DNA of 48,343 nucleotides from Clostridiaceae bacterium (GTDB taxonomy: Bacteria; Bacillota; Clostridia; Lachnospirales; Lachnospiraceae): the NCBI GenBank assembly GCA_021200535.1, contig JAJQGL010000072.1:1-48343 (forward strand), in the 5' to 3' direction. A program made the translations under genes and the position numbers. Below, in pieces: positions 16,599-25,296 of the stretch. Within the stretch, counting starts at the first letter, position 1; the number at the start of each line of letters is the position of its first letter. A model generated the notes under the pieces. That model was not told the DNA's origin and made no database searches. It was given only the letters and a program-made list of their open reading frames with translations.

Positions 16599-18087
16599 TG
16601 TGTGCAGCCGTAATATTGACACGGAAAAACCGTTTGAGCAGCTGCCTGCCCTCAAACGGGAACAGCGGGGCAAGGTAGCCTTTTCCAATCAAAACCGGGT
16701 TAAAGATCAGTGCCAGCACCAACAGCACGCTTGCGGCAGCAAATCCCCATACGCCAAATGCCGCTGTCAGAATCAGGCTTATAATACGAAAGAATTTGAT
16801 CGCATATCCAAATTCCATATTGCTCTGTGTGTAATTTGCAACCGCCACAAACGCCATATACAGCATGATCTCCGCATTGAACCAGCCGGAGCTGACCGTA
16901 TAATCGCCAAAGACAATACCGGCAACAATGCTGAGCGGCGTTGTCAGCATGTTTGGCGTATTGATCGAAGCCATTTTCAGTCCGTCTATCGCAAATTCCA
17001 GAATTAGCATCTGTGCAATCGGCGGTATATTGATGGGATCTTTGATCAGAATAAATTCAAAATCCTTTGGCACCCATTGCGGATTTTGCAGCAAAAGCAG
17101 AAAGATCGGCGTGATATACACTGCCACAATGCTTGTCAGCATCCTTGTCAGACGCAGATACGTCCCTGTAATCGGAGGGAAATAATAGTCATTGGCATCC
17201 TCCAAAATACTGAAAAGTGATGTCGGTATAATCATGGCCGCAGAGGAATTGTCCACCATCACAATGACACTCCCCTCCAAAAGGCAGGCCGCCGTAGTAT
17301 CCGGGCGCTCTGTATATTTAAATCTCGGAAACGGATTCCACCAGCTTCTCGGAAAAAGCAGTTCTGCCAGGCTTTCCTGATTCATGGTCAGCGAATCCAC
17401 CGCAAGCTCATCAATCCGGTTCAGCACCTTTTTGACCTGTTCCTCCTTTACCCTGCCTTTCATATAAGCAATGGAAACATCTGTTTTCGATGCCCTGCCG
17501 ACCTTATGAATCGTAAAAATCAGATCGGTATCGCGGATTCTGCGCCGGATCAGCGCCAGGTTTGGAATCAGCGATTCTATGAAGCCATCCCTGGAACCGC
17601 GCAGCACCTTATCCTTTTCCGGTTCATCTACGCTGCGGCTGGGATATTCACGAAAATCAAATGCTATGATCTCCTGATAGCCTTCAATCAGAAAGCAGGT
17701 CATGCCTGCCAGAAGCATATGAATAAACTGCTCCTTATCTTTGATTGTCAGAATATCTACAAACGGTGCAAAATTTTTCACAAAATCGTTGTATTGCTGC
17801 GGCATATCCTGCTCCTGAATCGAATACATAAATTCAAGAACCTTTTCAGATACCGTACCCTGCAGAAAACCATCAACGGCAAACAGGCTTGCCTTTCTGC
17901 CTCCGATTATCAAATTTCGATTCAATATATCAAAATTTTCCTCCATATGAAACAGGCTTCGGATTGCCTCCAGCCGCTTATCGTGGCTTCCTTCGAAAAT
18001 ATCCTGCCCGGTGATGCCGCCGGGTTCCCCCTGCATTTCTTCGCCGTAACATAACTGATTGTTATGATTGATTTCCTTTTTTTGCAT
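16588..18087 (-). CDS. GerA/SpoVAF-family spore germination protein
   Basis: A 499-residue protein of the GerA family (A-subunit type). A hydrophilic N-terminal half (about residues 1-270) holds the conserved VLRGSRDGFIESLIPNLALIRRRIRD block, and the C-terminal half has about five membrane helices, including YLRLTRMLTSIVAVYITPIF and NIPPIAQMLILEFAIDGLK. Such proteins sit in the inner spore membrane as germinant receptors (GerAA) or, for SpoVAF, as an auxiliary part of the SpoVA channel. The length and the absence of B and C subunits next to it fit a lone SpoVAF-like protein, but the window shows no spoVA genes. The ATG at 18087 is chosen because GGAGG lies 6 nt upstream; an earlier ATG at 18108 covers this site. 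I found no convincing forespore promoter. Confidence 0.87.
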   Translation of the reverse strand: MQKKEINHNNQLCYGEEMQGEPGGITGQDIFEGSHDKRLEAIRSLFHMEENFDILNRNLIIGGRKASLFAVDGFLQGTVSEKVLEFMYSIQEQDMPQQYNDFVKNFAPFVDILTIKDKEQFIHMLLAGMTCFLIEGYQEIIAFDFREYPSRSVDEPEKDKVLRGSRDGFIESLIPNLALIRRRIRDTDLIFTIHKVGRASKTDVSIAYMKGRVKEEQVKKVLNRIDELAVDSLTMNQESLAELLFPRSWWNPFPRFKYTERPDTTAACLLEGSVIVMVDNSSAAMIIPTSLFSILEDANDYYFPPITGTYLRLTRMLTSIVAVYITPIFLLLLQNPQWVPKDFEFILIKDPINIPPIAQMLILEFAIDGLKMASINTPNMLTTPLSIVAGIVFGDYTVSSGWFNAEIMLYMAFVAVANYTQSNMEFGYAIKFFRIISLILTAAFGVWGFAAASVLLVLALIFNPVLIGKGYLAPLFPFEGRQLLKRFFRVNITAAHSRK

Positions 18088-18216
18088 TTTCCGCCTCCAT
18101 AACCGCAATTAATTTTTAAGTCTCAAAACATTTCCAGAGATAACAGCAATTTCCATTTCTTCTATATAACAGTCTCTCTCAGTATGCACTCTTTTACAAA
18201 AAATATGCACAAAACA

Positions 18217-18245
18217 TTGACAAGTACAAAATAATCATTCATTAT
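18217..18245 (+). promoter_or_regulatory. promoter of the nuclease-like gene
   Basis: Perfect TTGACA (18217-18222), 17-bp spacer, CATTAT (18240-18245). Transcription would begin near 18252, about 80 nt before the ATG at 18334. The leader contains GCCTGAA and a near-complementary TTCAGGGC seven bases later, a possible small hairpin. Confidence 0.65.
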
Positions 18246-18333
18246 GAAAAGCGGCCGGTTTTGCCTGAATCTTTCCGTTCAGGGCGGCTTATCCGTAAAC
18301 TTATTTTTCAGATTCCGATATCCAGGAGGTTCC

Positions 18334-19083
18334 ATGTCAGTCAGTGCTTATGATGAAATTTTATTTGAAAATGCCTGTAAGGAGATTGTCCATATTGACC
18401 GTGAGAAGCATGGAATTGGAACTCTGCAGGAAAAAACGGTTCACGCTGTGCTGAAACAGTTCTATGAGCCGGATATGTCCCATCAGGAAATCCGCATTGG
18501 AAACTATGTCGCTGATATCTTCCGTGCAGAAGAAATCATCGAAATCCAGACGCGCAGCTTTAATTCCATGCGAAAAAAACTGGATTACTTTTTAGAACGC
18601 TATCCTGTCACGATTGTATATCCGATTATCCACACCAAATGGCTTTACTGGATTGATGAACAAACCGGCGAAATCTCGAAAAAAAGAAAATCCCCCCGAA
18701 CCGGGAGAATCTATGATGCCTTTTATGAATTATATAAAATCAAGCCTTATCTCACCCATCCAAATCTGCATCTTTGCCTGATACTGATTGACGCAGAGGA
18801 ATACCGGCTCCTGAATGGCTGGAGCCGGGACAAAAAGCGCGGCTCTACCCGGTATGACCGGATTCCCACAAAGCTGGTAGATGAAATTTACATCGCCGGA
18901 CCAAATGATTACCGCTGTATGATTCCGGAAAACCTGCCGCAGCCATTTAGCTCCGGCGATTTTGCAAAAGCAGCAAAAATCCCCCGCTCCCGCGCACAGA
19001 CAGCGCTGAATATACTAACGTATATCCACGCCGTCTCCCGCGTCGGAAAACAGGGGAACTCCTACCTTTATACATGCAACTGA
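18334..19083 (+). CDS. putative PD-(D/E)XK-like nuclease with C-terminal winged helix
   Basis: I do not recognise a named family. The 249-residue soluble protein has an N-terminal domain in which a helix with Glu33 (LQEKTVHAVLKQF) is followed by strand HQEIRIGNYVADIF (Glu52, Asp61) and strand IIEIQT (Glu70, Gln72). This order resembles the restriction-endonuclease-like core with the last Lys replaced by Gln. Helix SMRKKLDYFLE and strand VTIVYPI follow. The centre (residues about 115-190) is basic (ISKKRKSPRTGR). The last 50 residues (FAKAAKIPRSRAQTALNILTYI) look like a winged helix. Start chosen for AGGAGG 4 nt upstream; an earlier in-frame ATG lies in the promoter. It stands alone, divergent from the germination gene. 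Nuclease activity is inference. Confidence 0.55.
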   Translation: MSVSAYDEILFENACKEIVHIDREKHGIGTLQEKTVHAVLKQFYEPDMSHQEIRIGNYVADIFRAEEIIEIQTRSFNSMRKKLDYFLERYPVTIVYPIIHTKWLYWIDEQTGEISKKRKSPRTGRIYDAFYELYKIKPYLTHPNLHLCLILIDAEEYRLLNGWSRDKKRGSTRYDRIPTKLVDEIYIAGPNDYRCMIPENLPQPFSSGDFAKAAKIPRSRAQTALNILTYIHAVSRVGKQGNSYLYTCN

Positions 19084-19121
19084 AGTTGCATGCAACTAAA
19101 GTTACACGCATCTGAAGCTGC
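19074..19121 (+). repeat. 16-bp tandem repeat over a stop codon
   Basis: Copies at 19074 (ATGCAACTGAAGTTGC), 19090 (one to two changes) and 19106 (three changes). The TGA stop of the nuclease-like gene (19081-19083) lies in copy 1. Each copy is itself a near-palindrome (GCAACT/AGTTGC), so the array can form alternative small hairpins. Confidence 0.75.
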
Positions 19122-19159
19122 ATATTGCCAAGGTTATATACAATCCAGCTGCATACTTT

Positions 19160-22100
19160 TTATTCAGTTTCCTTTGCGTATGAGACGACCGTAACGGCAT
19201 CGGAATATACGGTAATGGAAACGGTTTCTCCATCAAATACATAGCTCTTGGTAAAGCTAAATACCATGGTTTCCTCCAAATCCTCTGCCGTTGAATTCTG
19301 CCAGATCAGCGGTACAACAAAACCAACATATACCGTATTTCCATCATCATCTGTCTCCGCCAGAAGCGACCTGGAGCCTCCCTTTACACCGGACGGTGAG
19401 CTGGATAAAACGGTATCGCTTTCCTCGTCATAGCTTAAAAGCTTCACGGTACTTGTTTCGCTGATTGCGCTAAAGGTGATCAGCGTCTCATACTGATCAT
19501 ACAGCCGTACCTCTACCGGACAATACTCTGTTCCATTCTTCTCCGCCGCCGTTTCTGATGATGCCGTCGTATTTTCATTAACGTCAAAGCTATAATCACT
19601 CAGCTCCATTGTTGTCATCTTTCTCGTCGGAAGAACCTCCACCGTCGCATCCGCATTGCAAATCACATCATCTTTCTCCAAGTGTATATAATAGGTAGTA
19701 ATTGCTTCTGTATACGGCATGACCGACGGATCAATCCGGATTGCATTAACCGTCTCGCAGTCCTCCGTCTCCGTCTCGGAAACTGTACCGGCATAATCAA
19801 CATATGCAACAACGAACTCTGCAAATCCATCCGGCGCATCTTCGGCATCACCGGAAGCGCCATACGCCAGGGTCTGTGCCGTCAGCGTAAAACCGTCTGC
19901 ATCCTCCCAGACCGGCATATCTTCATTATCACTATCACGCGCCTGCACGGTAATATACTGATAGGAATCTGTATCTCCCGCTACCAGCATATCGCTCTCA
20001 TAAATATCATTTTCCAGACTCAGCAAATCCAGTGTCGGCTGCTGGCATGCCGCTGTCGCCGTCACAGACTCCGCAATCCCCTCTGCTGAAAATGTAAACA
20101 GATAGGATGCTGATTTGTCACTGCCCAGATACTCAACCGTGATATACCAGACATCATCCTCCGCCGACGCCTCTTCTAAAGCCAGCCAGTCCTTGTAATA
20201 ACAGATTTTAAAATCCTGGTCAATCACATTGGTTTCGGTCGTGTCATCTGTTTTCACAGCCGTAATGGTCAAATCCTTCCTTTTCACAAAGGCTTCTTCC
20301 CCATATGCATTATAAGCGACAATATCCACATCAACCGCTGTGCCGGATTTCAGCTCAAAATCGTCAATGACCCCCAATTCATCCGGAGTCGGGTTACTTG
20401 TTGTCTCAACCGTAAAATATGCCGAAACGCCATCACATGATATGGTCACGCCATAAACTCCGGTCTTGTTCGTAACATAAGAAATACCGCTAAAATAGCC
20501 ATCTGCGTCAGACAAGACGTTAAGCGTAATATTTTTCTCTGTTACAGCCTCCGGCGTTTCCTCGTCAAGGGTAAACTGAAGGGTGATGTCCTCCGCCGCC
20601 GGGCAAATACTGTCTGTTTTGCCCAAAACATCCTTAAATACAAAGCCTTCCAGCGTTACCGTTTCATAATTATAAGAAGTGCCTTCCTCTGTCGTATTTT
20701 CGATTCCTGATGTATCAATCTCTGCCAGCTCCGGATTCTTAATTTCAAATGTCTCCGTCAGCGAAACCTCATCATTGAGAACTGCGGACACTGCTGCTGT
20801 TCCCGCCGCTTTCACATAAGCGCTTTCCGAAAAAGCAGTTCCTGTCACTTCACAGCTATCCTGTCCGCCGGTAAAAGCTATAACGCTGCTGCCTGAACCG
20901 TCAGTGCTGTCTGCATTGCCTGTGCTGTCTGCCAGCGACCATGCAATCTTATCTGTACCCTGCAGCGCTATTTCATCCCCATACTGATCGACTGCCGTCA
21001 GTTTAAAATAAAAGTCCTGCAGCGAATCATTATTTACATAGAGCTTTTCTGCCGCTATCTCTTCCGCTGTAGTCTGGTCGGTCACCACGGCAATCTCTTC
21101 GATCTGATCTGCCTGCCGTTCAGAGCCCACAGAAATCACTTTGACAACCTGCTCCAGCCCCGTAAGGCTCATGGCCACCTCCAGCCGGTGTCCCTGCAGG
21201 GAAGATGCGTCCACTGCACCGTTACTCACTTCCAGAGACTGATAGTCGCTTAGCGGCTCTGTCAAAGTACCCATATCCTTCACCGTAATTCCAAGGGCGA
21301 TTCCCTCCCCGTCAGCTAAAACCTGTTTCACTGCATCAACTGAGCTGTAAACGACACCATAGTTATCCGCAATCTCATATTTTACGGCTGCATTCGCCTC
21401 CGGCGGTATCGCGTTAGACGTAATCGAAAGCGATTGTATCTGTGTATCTTTCTCGCAGGAAACCGACGCATCCGATGCCAGCTCATTTCCGGCAATATCG
21501 GTAACTCCGGTTATGCTGCTGATTTCATATTTTCCGTCGGCAAAGACAAAATCCTCCGCCGCCGTAAGCAAAAGCGTTGTCTGATCTTCTCCCGCTGACA
21601 GCGTAAAGTACGTGCTGACATCCTCACCAGCTAATGTCACCACTGCGCCGGAAAGCTCTGCATCCACGCTGACCGCCTCGCTCATCGTCAGAACAATGCC
21701 GATTGCCCCATCCGCAACTGCCGCTGCTGCAATCGTAGGCGCATCCTGATCTTTTTCCATAGAGACGACGACCTTTTCTGTCTCTGCGCCATTTACCGTA
21801 AAGGAAGCATAATATTCCTGATAACCCGCTTTGGTTACGCGGATATCATACTCTCCATTGTCCAGCTCCTCTGTCGTCAGATTGTACTGATTCACGGCAA
21901 GAGAATAGGTGCAAATAACCGTACCTTCCTGCAAAATCTCTACCATTGCTCCTTTTACCGCAGTGCCTGACGTCTTTTCCCGTACCGTAACCTGAACCGC
22001 GGCAGATGTCGCTGGCACTTCGGTTGCAGCCGGAGAAGCTTCCGGATCATCTGTTGCGGTCGAAGTGCCGCCCGACGGGTCTTCCGAAGCTCCCGGCTCT

Positions 22101-22855
22101 GCGCTGGCATCCGGATTCACACTGGCATTTGGATTCACGCTGGCATTTGGATTCACAGTGGCCCCCGGCGCTGTTGTGCTTCCCGGTGCTGCCGTGCTGC
22201 CTGACTGGCTGTCAGAATCTGTGCCGGAAGAGCTGTCTGTTCCGCTGCTTCCCGAGCCGGATGTCACCGTTACCGGAATACTCTGTTTCTTTTTGCTGCC
22301 ATCCTTTGCTGTCACCGTAATCGTTGTGCTGCCGGCTGCTTTTGCCGTTACCACTCCTTTTGAAGAAACGGCTGCCACTGATGTATCCGCACTTTTATAA
22401 GAAACGTTTTTGTTCACTGCACTGGCAGGCTTTACCTCAGTCGTGAGGGATGCGGTCTTTCCTTCTGCCAGCGTCACAGAGGACGGCTGAACCGACAGCG
22501 AGGAAACATAAACGTATTTCTTTACCGTAATCTTGCATTTATATTTTTTCCCATTGTATTTTGCTGTAATGACCGTACTGCCTTTTTTGCGCGCCGTCAC
22601 CTTGCCTGTCTTTTTCCCAACCTTCGCCACTTTCGGCTTGCTGGAGGTAAACGTTGCTTTCACCTTTTTCTTCCCGGATGTAACTTTCAATGTTGTCTTT
22701 TTCCTGGCAGATGGCCCCTGAATATACAACGTTGCTTTTTTCTTGTTAATCTTTATTTTTTTTGCAGCCGCCGTGCCCTGCGAAACCGGCATTCCCGACA
22801 CCGCCAGTACAAGTGCCATGCCGACTGCTGCAGCTCTCTTACCTGCTCTTGTCAT
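19160..22855 (-). CDS. large secreted surface protein with bacterial Ig-like domains
   Basis: A 1231-residue exported protein. A signal peptide (AAAVGMALVLAVSGMPVSQG) is followed by two BIG2-type Ig-like domains: a very Lys-rich one at about residues 35-115 (KVAKVGKKTGKVTARKKGST) and one at about 115-205 (SVAAVSSKGVVTAKAAGSTT). Next comes an S/T/G/D/P linker of about 90 residues including an NPNASV repeat, then a carboxypeptidase-regulatory/PEGA-like beta domain (YDIRVTKAGYQEYYASFTV) and several more beta-rich segments to the end. I see no LPXTG, SLH or cell-wall-binding motif, so the means of surface retention is open; the basic first domain might bind anionic wall polymers. The ATG at 22855 has AGGAGG 6 nt upstream; earlier in-frame starts run through this site and into the 19-bp repeats. 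Confidence 0.85.
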   Translation of the reverse strand: MTRAGKRAAAVGMALVLAVSGMPVSQGTAAAKKIKINKKKATLYIQGPSARKKTTLKVTSGKKKVKATFTSSKPKVAKVGKKTGKVTARKKGSTVITAKYNGKKYKCKITVKKYVYVSSLSVQPSSVTLAEGKTASLTTEVKPASAVNKNVSYKSADTSVAAVSSKGVVTAKAAGSTTITVTAKDGSKKKQSIPVTVTSGSGSSGTDSSSGTDSDSQSGSTAAPGSTTAPGATVNPNASVNPNASVNPDASAEPGASEDPSGGTSTATDDPEASPAATEVPATSAAVQVTVREKTSGTAVKGAMVEILQEGTVICTYSLAVNQYNLTTEELDNGEYDIRVTKAGYQEYYASFTVNGAETEKVVVSMEKDQDAPTIAAAAVADGAIGIVLTMSEAVSVDAELSGAVVTLAGEDVSTYFTLSAGEDQTTLLLTAAEDFVFADGKYEISSITGVTDIAGNELASDASVSCEKDTQIQSLSITSNAIPPEANAAVKYEIADNYGVVYSSVDAVKQVLADGEGIALGITVKDMGTLTEPLSDYQSLEVSNGAVDASSLQGHRLEVAMSLTGLEQVVKVISVGSERQADQIEEIAVVTDQTTAEEIAAEKLYVNNDSLQDFYFKLTAVDQYGDEIALQGTDKIAWSLADSTGNADSTDGSGSSVIAFTGGQDSCEVTGTAFSESAYVKAAGTAAVSAVLNDEVSLTETFEIKNPELAEIDTSGIENTTEEGTSYNYETVTLEGFVFKDVLGKTDSICPAAEDITLQFTLDEETPEAVTEKNITLNVLSDADGYFSGISYVTNKTGVYGVTISCDGVSAYFTVETTSNPTPDELGVIDDFELKSGTAVDVDIVAYNAYGEEAFVKRKDLTITAVKTDDTTETNVIDQDFKICYYKDWLALEEASAEDDVWYITVEYLGSDKSASYLFTFSAEGIAESVTATAACQQPTLDLLSLENDIYESDMLVAGDTDSYQYITVQARDSDNEDMPVWEDADGFTLTAQTLAYGASGDAEDAPDGFAEFVVAYVDYAGTVSETETEDCETVNAIRIDPSVMPYTEAITTYYIHLEKDDVICNADATVEVLPTRKMTTMELSDYSFDVNENTTASSETAAEKNGTEYCPVEVRLYDQYETLITFSAISETSTVKLLSYDEESDTVLSSSPSGVKGGSRSLLAETDDDGNTVYVGFVVPLIWQNSTAEDLEETMVFSFTKSYVFDGETVSITVYSDAVTVVSYAKETE
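22104..22157 (-). repeat. 18-bp repeat coding for NPNASV in the linker
   Basis: Three copies at 22104, 22122 and 22140 (CTGGCATTTGGATTCACR on the plus strand), encoding NP(N/D)AS and V. In-frame change of copy number would alter linker length by six residues per copy. Confidence 0.85.
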
Positions 22856-22964
22856 AAATCTCCTCCTCATATTAAAAACCGACGCCCCTTGCCCTGCTGT
22901 ACACATAAATCCTTTTTCTTTCCTGCCTATCCTCAGCAGATATGAATACTTCCAACCAACAAGG

Positions 22965-23117
22965 CTGCTTCCAGCTTGCATACCTGTTTTCAGCTTACAT
23001 GCCTGTTTTCAGCTTACATGCCTGCTTCCAGCTTACATGCCTGCTTCCAGCTTGTATGCCTGTTTCCAGCAGGCACGCATGTTTTCAGCAGGCACACATG
23101 TTTTCAGCAGACATCCC
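22965..23117. repeat. 19-bp minisatellite, about eight copies
   Basis: Plus-strand units of 19 bp start at 22965, 22984, 23003, 23022 and 23041 (CTGYTTYCAGCTTRCATGC), followed by three drifted units at 23061, 23080 and 23099 (TGTTTTCAGCAGRCA...). It lies 110-260 bp upstream of the BIG2 protein start, in a 479-bp gap with no gene. Open frames through it on both strands are products of the repeat. No spacers, so not CRISPR. Confidence 0.92.
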
Positions 23118-23238
23118 CCGAGTACAGCGAAAATTAAATTTGGGTTCCCTTAAAAGTATTATCGCACAATTATGTGGCAAAAAAAAGGGGATTGATACTA
23201 CAAATTGCTGTGAATAGTAACCTTGTATCATCACAAGA

Positions 23239-23277
23239 AAAATTTCCGGCACTGACCATGCCAGCGCCGGAAATTTT
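23239..23277 (-). terminator. terminator of the 500-aa secreted protein gene
   Basis: A perfect 12-bp stem (AAAATTTCCGGC with GCCGGAAATTTT) with a 15-nt loop, about 60 bp after the stop of the gene at 23335. On the minus strand it ends in TTTTT, so it can serve as an intrinsic terminator; the A-rich other side makes it nearly symmetric. Confidence 0.8.
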
Positions 23278-23334
23278 CAGGAATACTTATTTCATAACTG
23301 ACATAGTCAGCTACTACCAATTTAAATTTACAGA

Positions 23335-24837
23335 TTATTCACCTGTCGTTTCACCATCTGCTGATGCATCACCTTCATCGGTACTGCTATCTGGTGAAGT
23401 TTCTACAATAGCCTTTGCCTGACCCATCAATACATAATCTGTTGACCACAGCATAGCCTTTGAATCACCGGATCTGCGGATGAAGATATACTGTCCTTCT
23501 GTTGCCGTAAGAGTCTTCGAAGATGCTCCATTTTTGCCTGCTGCTGAAATCTTCGTTGCCTTTCCAATCGCAGATGCATCTGCTTTGTCGGCTAAAGCTA
23601 CTTCATATGCATAAGCTGAGCTGTTTGAAATGACAACCTTATATTTTGCTTTTGATATATCAACCGCTGTACATGTAACATCCGGTGTTGCTCCATCATC
23701 TGTACTTGAATAAACACCAACGTTTAATACGGTATCTCCATCTTCTACAGCCTCCCCATCATCTGCTGCCTTAGCTGCCAGATCTGCCTTTGCAGCAAGG
23801 GAATACTCTGTGATATTTGATGTTACCTTTTTAGCTGATGCCGGTGTGCGGACATCCAGTTCAGCGTAAGTACCATCTGTCAGTCCCAGCACATCTGCTT
23901 TTAATACATAGGTCTTGCCGGAAAGTTCACCAACAGTTTTATCAGCTGCTATTGCAGCTTCAGCTGTTGTAAATTCACCCAGTTCAGCTGATGAATTGAT
24001 TCTGTACTCAACAGTTGACGCAACCTTAATGGTATGAGCTGAATAGTCAATGGTTGCTTTCGGTCCGTTTGCTGCCTTTGAAATCTTTACCTTTACTTCA
24101 TTGCTTGCAAAGCTGCCTGCCAACGGATATACAGTATAATCTCCCAATGCTTCTGATTCACCTAATGTTTCTGCTTCACTTGCTTTTACACGGAAACGAA
24201 GAGTTGTGCCAAGCTTTGCATAGCTTGAGAAATCATCCTCTGCACTATAATCTGTCCAGTTACCGCTTGCAGTAGAATATTCTACATTCGTTACAGCGAC
24301 CGGATTTTTTGTATCTGTTGTATTATTAATCACAACATTTACTGCGCCGTTTTCATTCACAGTCACATTGCCATCCGCATCTGTAGTTGCCAGGCTTACT
24401 GTGCCTTTCAGCTTAGATATTGCTGCCGGAATCTTTATCAGAATCGGGTCAGTGTCGTTGTTTCCATAAACCTGCAGATAAATGTCCTTGGTCACTGCAA
24501 GGCTGGAGAGATCAACAGTAGTGCCGTATTTGTATACTATGCTACCGTCTACTATGTTTCCGCCATCCCGTTCACAATCATACTCGGTTGCTGTTTTCGA
24601 CTTAACTGTAACGGTGCTGCTGCTTCCTGATGTCTTAACACTAACACTCGGCACTCCTACATAAAACTTTGTATTGCCGCTGCCGGAATAAGTCAGCGTC
24701 TGTGATTCAAAATCTACGCTAACATTACTCGGGTCAATACTGCTCGCATCTGCGGAAGCACCATTGACTCCCACGGATAATGCTGCAGTGAACGCAACTG
24801 CTGCTGCGCCAAGCGCTACTTTTTTAACTATATTCAT
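23335..24837 (-). CDS. secreted beta-rich protein of unknown function
   Basis: A 500-residue exported protein I cannot assign to a family. A clear signal peptide (VALGAAAVAFTAALSVGVNGASA) is followed by a long chain of short beta segments rich in A, T, S, V and D with a single Cys in the middle of the N-terminal half and another near residue 385, and an acidic tail (SPDSSTDEGDASADGETTGE). There is no LPXTG, SLH or transmembrane anchor. Composition, the strong promoter, a long structured leader and an efficient AGGAGG 8 nt before the ATG suggest a highly made surface protein, perhaps S-layer-like, but this is inference. Flanked by its own promoter and terminator, it is monocistronic. Confidence 0.65.
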   Translation of the reverse strand: MNIVKKVALGAAAVAFTAALSVGVNGASADASSIDPSNVSVDFESQTLTYSGSGNTKFYVGVPSVSVKTSGSSSTVTVKSKTATEYDCERDGGNIVDGSIVYKYGTTVDLSSLAVTKDIYLQVYGNNDTDPILIKIPAAISKLKGTVSLATTDADGNVTVNENGAVNVVINNTTDTKNPVAVTNVEYSTASGNWTDYSAEDDFSSYAKLGTTLRFRVKASEAETLGESEALGDYTVYPLAGSFASNEVKVKISKAANGPKATIDYSAHTIKVASTVEYRINSSAELGEFTTAEAAIAADKTVGELSGKTYVLKADVLGLTDGTYAELDVRTPASAKKVTSNITEYSLAAKADLAAKAADDGEAVEDGDTVLNVGVYSSTDDGATPDVTCTAVDISKAKYKVVISNSSAYAYEVALADKADASAIGKATKISAAGKNGASSKTLTATEGQYIFIRRSGDSKAMLWSTDYVLMGQAKAIVETSPDSSTDEGDASADGETTGE

Positions 24838-25202
24838 ATTCTTAGCCTCCTATCTTTAACAATCAAGCACTCCTTTGCTTAATATTACTCTGCCATCTTT
24901 TTGTTTAATAGTTCTGTGAACCAGTCAAACTGCGGCTGATTCACAGATACTCCTATGTTGTTCCATATGTTTTTTCTCATATGTTTATCGTGTACGGACG
25001 ACCTTTTCAGGAAACACGGAATCCATTATCTTGCGCGCGTTGATAATTTACCATGTTTTCTGTCAGGCAGAGTCAGTGAATGTCTGTTCAAAAAACACTC
25101 ACCGTCAGTGAAAAATCTGCTTTTTTCTGCAAAATTCCCCACTTAAGAAAATTTCCCTGTGACGACATTTTTTTAAATTTATAATGTTCACTGGAATAAT
25201 TT
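24838..25202 (-). promoter_or_regulatory. about 365-nt structured 5' leader of the secreted protein gene
   Basis: Between the predicted start near 25202 and the ATG there is an unusually long leader. It holds a hairpin with TCTGTGAA (24913-24920) and TTCACAGA (24940-24947) arms plus inner CAG/CTG pairs, a smaller hairpin AAGCA-AAGGAG-TGCTT near 24862-24877 that shows a Shine-Dalgarno-like loop, two CATATG hexamers at 24965 and 24978, and repeated GTCAGTGAA. I recognise no known riboswitch class. Confidence 0.45.
24885..24944 (-). CDS. possible 19-residue leader peptide
   Basis: A GTG at 24944 with AGGAG 5 nt upstream opens a short frame reading VNQPQFDWFTELLNKKMAE, then TAA. It lies in the long leader of the secreted protein gene, ending about 47 nt before its ATG. 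Its start codon sits in the arm of a hairpin (TTCACAGA with TCTGTGAA). The peptide is aromatic and amphipathic. It may regulate the gene, be a remnant, or be chance; an ATG-initiated longer form of 32 residues in the same frame lacks a ribosome binding site. Confidence 0.3.
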   Translation of the reverse strand: MNQPQFDWFTELLNKKMAE

Positions 25203-25208
25203 ACTAAG

Positions 25209-25237
25209 ATTATAGTATGGAAAGTTAAGATTATCAA
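25209..25237 (-). promoter_or_regulatory. strong promoter of the secreted protein gene
   Basis: On the minus strand TTGATA (25232-25237), exactly 17 bp, and perfect TATAAT (25209-25214). The only good sigma-70-type promoter in the gap. Confidence 0.75.
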
Positions 25238-25296
25238 TTTTTTCAGGAATTAATATCCAGAGTTTCCGGCGCACCGATTCGGTCAATTTGCGCGCC

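Noticed and set aside
18088-18216. Forespore sigma-G promoter for the germination gene
   Set aside because: GCATA and a TATATA stretch occur but with wrong spacing and -10 sequence.
22965-23117. CRISPR-like array
   Set aside because: Units of 19 bp follow each other without spacers and drift gradually; no cas genes in the window.
22743-23217. Plus-strand frames of 91-136 codons through the 19-bp repeats
   Set aside because: They are translated repeats and antisense to the signal peptide of the BIG2 gene.
24838-25202. c-di-GMP or other known riboswitch in the long leader
   Set aside because: The conserved core sequences of the classes I know are not present.
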